Source: Zwartia sp.
GTDB lineage: Bacteria > Pseudomonadota > Gammaproteobacteria > Burkholderiales > Burkholderiaceae_B
Direction of reading: 5' to 3'
Assembly: GCA_030653405.1 (NCBI GenBank)
Contig: JAURZO010000095.1
Span: forward strand, 1 to 18,211
Length of the DNA stretch: 18,211 nt
The notes beneath the pieces are model-generated. The model was not told the DNA's origin. It saw nothing but the letters and a program-made list of their open reading frames with translations, and ran no database searches. The number at the start of each line of letters is the position of its first letter. Position 1 is the stretch's first letter. Below, one piece after another: positions 14,959 to 18,211 of this stretch. A program made the position numbers and the translations under genes.

Positions 14959-15750
14959 ATGGTGAGTGGCAAATTTTCTACACAATTTGAGCCTTTGAAA
15001 GGCAAAGTCAGCCCGGAAGAATGGGAGACTCGCGTCACCTTAGCCGCGTGTTACCGCCTGATGGATAAATACGGCATGACCGACATGATCTACAACCACA
15101 TCACCGCGCGCATTCCCGGCACAGAAGATCTGTTGATCAACCTCTACGGCCTGCTCTACAAGGAAATCACTGCATCCAGCCTTGTACGCATTACCGTCGA
15201 AGGAGACATCGTCCGCAAGCCCGATACTGATTACGGAATCAACAAAAGCGGTTATGTCATTCATGGTTGTATTCATACCGCTCGCCCAGATGTCAGTTGC
15301 GTGATCCACACGCATACACGCGCGGGTATGGCAGTCTCCTCGATGGACTGCGGCTTATTGCCGATGACGCAAACAGCGAGCCGCTTTAATAACCACATCG
15401 GTTATCACGACTTTAACGGTCCTGCGATTGATCTGGCTGAGCGCGAAAGCCTGGTCAAAGACCTCGGCCAGCACAACGCGATGATTCTGCGCAACCACGG
15501 CCTGCTGACAAGTGGTGCGTCCGTGCCTCAGGCTTTTAACTTAATGTATCAGCTCGAGATGTCCTGTCGGGCGCAAGTTGACGCAATGGCGGCTGGCACA
15601 GCGCTCTCCATCCCTCCCAAAGAAATTCTGGAACAGTCCGCACATCTTTATCAGCCTGGTGTACGTCGTCCCTACGGCGAACTAGAGTGGCATGCCATGC
15701 TCAGACTGTTGGACGCCGAACCCGGCAACTATCCGCTTTACACGTCCTGA
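14959..15750 (+). CDS. Class II aldolase/adducin-domain protein (263 aa)
   Basis: The zinc ligands of the class II aldolase fold are visible: His117 and His119 (IHTHTRAG) and His180 (RNHGLL). MIYNHITARIPG and GYVIHGCIHTARPDV are family blocks. The acidic catalytic residue of FucA-type sugar-phosphate aldolases (Glu73 in E. coli FucA) aligns with Gly98, so a canonical sugar-phosphate aldolase is unlikely; this subfamily includes decarboxylases and uncharacterised catabolic proteins. The frame opens at 14905 inside the previous gene. I chose the ATG at 14959, but GGAGA at 14952-14956 leaves only 2-3 nt before it; the next codon, GTG at 14962, is better spaced and may be the true start. It is the last gene of the operon, 19 nt after the dehydrogenase, and is followed by a hairpin at 15764-15799. 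Confidence 0.87.
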   Translation: MVSGKFSTQFEPLKGKVSPEEWETRVTLAACYRLMDKYGMTDMIYNHITARIPGTEDLLINLYGLLYKEITASSLVRITVEGDIVRKPDTDYGINKSGYVIHGCIHTARPDVSCVIHTHTRAGMAVSSMDCGLLPMTQTASRFNNHIGYHDFNGPAIDLAERESLVKDLGQHNAMILRNHGLLTSGASVPQAFNLMYQLEMSCRAQVDAMAAGTALSIPPKEILEQSAHLYQPGVRRPYGELEWHAMLRLLDAEPGNYPLYTS

Positions 15751-15763
15751 GTCAGGAGGGTCT

Positions 15764-15799
15764 AGACCGACACCCACGATGTATTCGTGGAGTCGGTCT
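15764..15799. terminator. Long hairpin at the end of the five-gene operon
   Basis: AGACCGAC (15764-15771) pairs perfectly with GTCGGTCT (15792-15799). After a small internal loop, CCACGA (15774-15779) pairs with TCGTGG (15785-15790) around a 5-nt loop: 14 pairs in all. It begins 14 nt after the aldolase-like stop and lies in the gap to the convergent CMD-family gene. There is no T run on either strand, so it is a probable but not classical bidirectional terminator. Confidence 0.6.
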
Positions 15800-15831
15800 T
15801 ATCGATATACGAGAAAACTACGGTTGCAAAA

Positions 15832-16356
15832 TCAACGTGCGTCGTGCGAGTGAATCTGCAATGCCTCGAGGAAACGCGACACCATGTTGTAGGCACCAAC
15901 AGTAGCCGTCAACTCAACAATCAGTCGCTCGTTCATCAATGCCTTGACGCCCGCGAAGACCTCGGGCGAGACGTGGATGTCTTTGGTCATCGCATCGGTA
16001 TAAGCCAACACGGCACGCTGTGTAGGATCAAACTGCTTAGAGTCCTGCCAAGTGGCCAAGTCATCGAGCTGAGCTTGCGTCACGCCTTCACGCAACGCAA
16101 TAGGTGCATGCTGCTCAGCCTCATACGGCGCACCATTCAAAATGGCGATACGCATAATCACAAGCTCACGCAAAGCACCTGGCAAAGAGCTTTGCTGGCG
16201 AATAGCTGTCAAATAATTAAGCCAGCCACTGACAACCGGTGGGCTATGCAACAACATCTGATACACATGTAAAACGCTGCCGCGCTCGGCCGTGATACGG
16301 TCGACCAAGGGTTTCGTTTCAGGGTTGCTTAAGTCTGCGTAAGGAATTCGGGCCAT
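15832..16356 (-). CDS. Carboxymuconolactone decarboxylase family protein (174 aa)
   Basis: CMD-fold protein, all helical. The core block RELVIMRIAILNGAPYEAEQHAPIALREG (about residues 64-92) carries the family's conserved Arg-Glu, the Glu following the A/P-Y pair and the His of EQHAPIA; the preceding LPGALRE and the downstream LAYTDAMTKD are also typical. There is no CxxC, so it is not an AhpD-type peroxidase reductant. Homologues include 4-carboxymuconolactone decarboxylase (PcaC) and many proteins of unknown function next to aromatic or organic-acid catabolic genes. Start at ATG 16356 with a GAG-containing weak Shine-Dalgarno. It converges on the five-gene operon and lies 189 bp downstream of the RND pump gene on the same strand, probably with its own promoter. 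Confidence 0.87.
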   Translation of the reverse strand: MARIPYADLSNPETKPLVDRITAERGSVLHVYQMLLHSPPVVSGWLNYLTAIRQQSSLPGALRELVIMRIAILNGAPYEAEQHAPIALREGVTQAQLDDLATWQDSKQFDPTQRAVLAYTDAMTKDIHVSPEVFAGVKALMNERLIVELTATVGAYNMVSRFLEALQIHSHDAR

Positions 16357-16427
16357 GAGTGTGATCTCGAAAAGGGTAAAACAACAGTTTACCCAGATTC
16401 CGCATGGATCAAAACGAGACTTTCAAA

Positions 16428-16447
16428 ATCAATCATCAATGATCAAT
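16428..16447 (-). repeat. Three tandem ATTGAT hexamers, 7-bp period
   Basis: On the minus strand ATTGAT occurs three times with a single base between copies (plus-strand ATCAAT at 16428-16433, 16435-16440 and 16442-16447). They lie 72-91 bp upstream of the CMD-family start, within promoter distance, and could be iterated protein-binding sites or a small tandem duplication. Confidence 0.5.
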
Positions 16448-16467
16448 AGTCAAGCAAACACCCATAC

Positions 16468-16498
16468 GTATCGTGACTGAGCGCTCAGCTCACGGTAT
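16468..16498. promoter_or_regulatory. Palindrome centred on CTGAGCGCTCAG
   Basis: CTGAGCGCTCAG (16477-16488) is a perfect 12-bp palindrome. Flanking GTGA (16473-16476) and TCAC (16490-16493) extend it across a one-base bulge, and further pairs, two of them G-T, carry it to 16468/16498. It stands 48 bp downstream of the RND pump stop and about 115 bp upstream of the CMD-family start. It could be a terminator for the pump operon (minus-strand tail has only a weak T-rich stretch) or an operator for the CMD gene. Confidence 0.5.
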
Positions 16499-16545
16499 CC
16501 CAGTGCGCTCAAGGTCGTCCTTTCAGCGTCGAGTCAGCATCATCT

Positions 16546-18211
16546 TTAGGGATTGCCACCCGCTGCACGCTCGGCCGCCATCGCGCGTTCATGGGCCGCG
16601 AGTCTTGCCGCCTTTTTGGCTTCGTGCTTCGCATCTCGACGCTCGACCCACTCTTGAATTTCGACAAAGAAGACCGGCACAAGCGCGACCGCCAGGCACG
16701 TCGAGGCAATCATCCCGCTAAACACAGTAATGCCAATCGACACACGCGCCGCCGCACCCGCACCCGAAGCCGTCAGCAGCGGTACAACACCCAAAATGAA
16801 GGCAATCGAGGTCATCACAATCGGACGGAAACGCTCATGCGAAGCCTTGAGTGCCGCTTCGACAGCTGTCAGCCCCTTCTTTTGCTCCTCAAGCGCGACC
16901 TCAACAATCAAAATCGCATTTTTAGAAGCTAGCGCAATCATCAGCACTAAGCCTATCTGCACGTAAATATTATTGGCCAAACCCGTCGCAAGCAACGCAA
17001 TGACGGTTCCAACGAGTGCGAGCGGCACGGCCAAAATCACAGAAATCGGTGCAGCCCAAGATTCGTATTGCGCGGCAAGTACCAGGTATACAAGGAGAAT
17101 CGACAGAGCGAAAACCAGCACAACGGTGTTGCCCACCAGTTTTTCCTGATAGGACATCGCCGTCCACTCAAAACTTGCGGACTCAGGCAATGTTGTCCGC
17201 GCCAGTTCCTCGAGCGCGGTAATAACCTGACCAGAACTATACCCATCCGCCGCTGCACCCAAGATCGCCGCTGTCGGATAGATGTTGTATTGGGAGGCAA
17301 TCGCGGGTCCCGTTGTCTCAGTCATTTCAATGAAAGATCCGAGCGGCACCATGTTGCCCGATTTGTTCTTCACATACAGTCGTTCAATCTGATCAGGCGT
17401 GACACGACTCTTGCCATCCGCCTGTAAAAAGACCTGGTAAGTCTGACCATACTTGAAGAACTGATTGATGTAGGTCGAGCCAATCGAAGACTGCAGGACA
17501 TCGTAGGCATCTCCTAACGAAACACCTAAGGTCTCAGCGCGACTCGGATTAAAGGTGAGCTTGATCTGTGGAACATTATTTCGAAAAGGAGTAAAGATCG
17601 CCATAATTTCTGGACGTTTACTCGCCTCTTTCAGGAAATTCTCTGTGATTTCCTCCAACTTTTTAAAGTTGTTACTACCGTCGACCAATTGCAGCTGCAT
17701 CTGAAATCCTCCCGACAAGCCCAAGCCTGGGATCGCAGGGGGTAACAGCACGTTGGCCGAGACTTCTTGAATCGACTTCAGCGCCTGACTCATTCCAAGA
17801 TAAATTGACTTGAGGTCTTCGCCTTTGGCTTTGCCGCGTGACTCCCATGGTTTGAGGATCACATACATCACGCCCGTGTTCGATTGTGAACTGTTGTTAC
17901 TCAGGGCATTGACCCCCCCAATCGAGACGACTTGTTGAACGCCTGGTACTTTTTCAATGGCAGTAACCACTTTTGCCATGCCGGCCTGTGTGCGCGACAG
18001 CGCTGCCGCATCCGGCAGCTGCACCGACACCACCAAATAACCTTGATCCTCGTTCGGAATAAAACCGGTGGGCAAACGGATTAACCCAATAATGGCCCCT
18101 GCAATCAACACCAGACCAAATAAGGAAGTGATCTTACGATGCGCCATCAAACCCTGCATCAAATGGGCATACCAGTCCGATATTTTTTCAAAGACCTGAT
18201 CGAACTTCACG
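16546..18211 (-). CDS. HAE1-family RND multidrug efflux pump, C-terminal half (partial)
   Basis: The window ends inside this gene; 555 codons of the C-terminal half of an AcrB/MexB-like inner-membrane proton-drug antiporter are visible (full proteins are about 1040-1060 residues). The fragment begins just before the TM7 segment (HRKITSLFGLVLIAGAIIGL), followed by the signature PTGFIPNEDQGYLVVSVQLP and the second periplasmic porter/docking region with FFKYGQTYQVFLQADG. Five further membrane helices follow. Lys in LASKNAILIVE (codon 16921-16923) matches AcrB Lys940 of the proton-relay network. The protein closes with an unusually charged Ala/Arg/Lys/Glu tail of about 35 residues on the cytoplasmic side. 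Its periplasmic adaptor, and any outer-membrane channel, should lie beyond the right edge. An apparent in-frame GTG at 18210 is not the real start. Confidence 0.95.
   Translation of the reverse strand, partial: VKFDQVFEKISDWYAHLMQGLMAHRKITSLFGLVLIAGAIIGLIRLPTGFIPNEDQGYLVVSVQLPDAAALSRTQAGMAKVVTAIEKVPGVQQVVSIGGVNALSNNSSQSNTGVMYVILKPWESRGKAKGEDLKSIYLGMSQALKSIQEVSANVLLPPAIPGLGLSGGFQMQLQLVDGSNNFKKLEEITENFLKEASKRPEIMAIFTPFRNNVPQIKLTFNPSRAETLGVSLGDAYDVLQSSIGSTYINQFFKYGQTYQVFLQADGKSRVTPDQIERLYVKNKSGNMVPLGSFIEMTETTGPAIASQYNIYPTAAILGAAADGYSSGQVITALEELARTTLPESASFEWTAMSYQEKLVGNTVVLVFALSILLVYLVLAAQYESWAAPISVILAVPLALVGTVIALLATGLANNIYVQIGLVLMIALASKNAILIVEVALEEQKKGLTAVEAALKASHERFRPIVMTSIAFILGVVPLLTASGAGAAARVSIGITVFSGMIASTCLAVALVPVFFVEIQEWVERRDAKHEAKKAARLAAHERAMAAERAAGGNP

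Noticed and set aside
1..18211. Mobile elements, phage, defence or CRISPR system
   Set aside because: No transposase, integrase, terminal inverted repeats, target duplications or regularly spaced repeats were found; all large genes are metabolic, transport or repair families.

Overview
Organism and setting. The window looks like chromosomal DNA of a Gram-negative proteobacterium, most likely a betaproteobacterium of the Burkholderiales (Alcaligenaceae-like). The reasons are a periplasmic Bug/TctC-type solute receptor without transport partners, a divergent MmgE/PrpD gene, several GST-family genes, a DadA/alanine racemase pair, an HAE1-type RND pump and moderate-to-high GC. The genus is not determinable by eye. 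I see no rRNA, tRNA, CRISPR, IS element or phage gene, and no transcription-factor gene anywhere in the window. Layout. (1) 1-1500: the 3' end of a Cu(+)-exporting P1B ATPase converges on a YdjA-type nitroreductase; upstream of the latter on the same strand is a cold-shock protein gene with its own promoter, a leader of about 135 nt and an intrinsic terminator. (2) 1842-6697: a plus-strand run of D-amino-acid dehydrogenase (dadA), alanine racemase, exodeoxyribonuclease III, a glyoxalase-like VOC protein and a GST. The first two form an L-Ala to D-Ala to pyruvate catabolic pair; the others look like housekeeping or detoxification genes. (3) 6666-9342: an MmgE/PrpD-family gene (minus) and a Bug receptor (plus) diverge from a shared 238-bp region, a common pairing for organic-acid use. 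The PrpD gene overlaps the upstream GST tail to tail by 32 bp. (4) 9405-15750: a LigE-like GST (minus) diverges from a tight five-gene plus-strand operon of SDR dehydrogenase (TTG start), SCP-x-type thiolase, acyl-CoA synthetase (GTG start overlapping the thiolase stop), D-2-hydroxyacid dehydrogenase and class II aldolase/adducin-type protein. (5) 15832-18211: a carboxymuconolactone-decarboxylase-family gene and the C-terminal half of an RND pump, both minus strand. How the genes may work together. Region 4 is the most interesting part. Its set (CoA ligase, NAD-dependent alcohol dehydrogenase, thiolase, 2-hydroxyacid dehydrogenase, aldolase/decarboxylase fold, flanking GST and CMD) looks like a dedicated catabolic module for an unknown carboxylic acid, possibly an aromatic or ether-linked one; the substrate is inference. 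The clearest regulatory signal is in the cold-shock gene leader: its Shine-Dalgarno sequence is covered by a perfect 10-bp upstream complement, giving a candidate temperature-responsive RNA switch.
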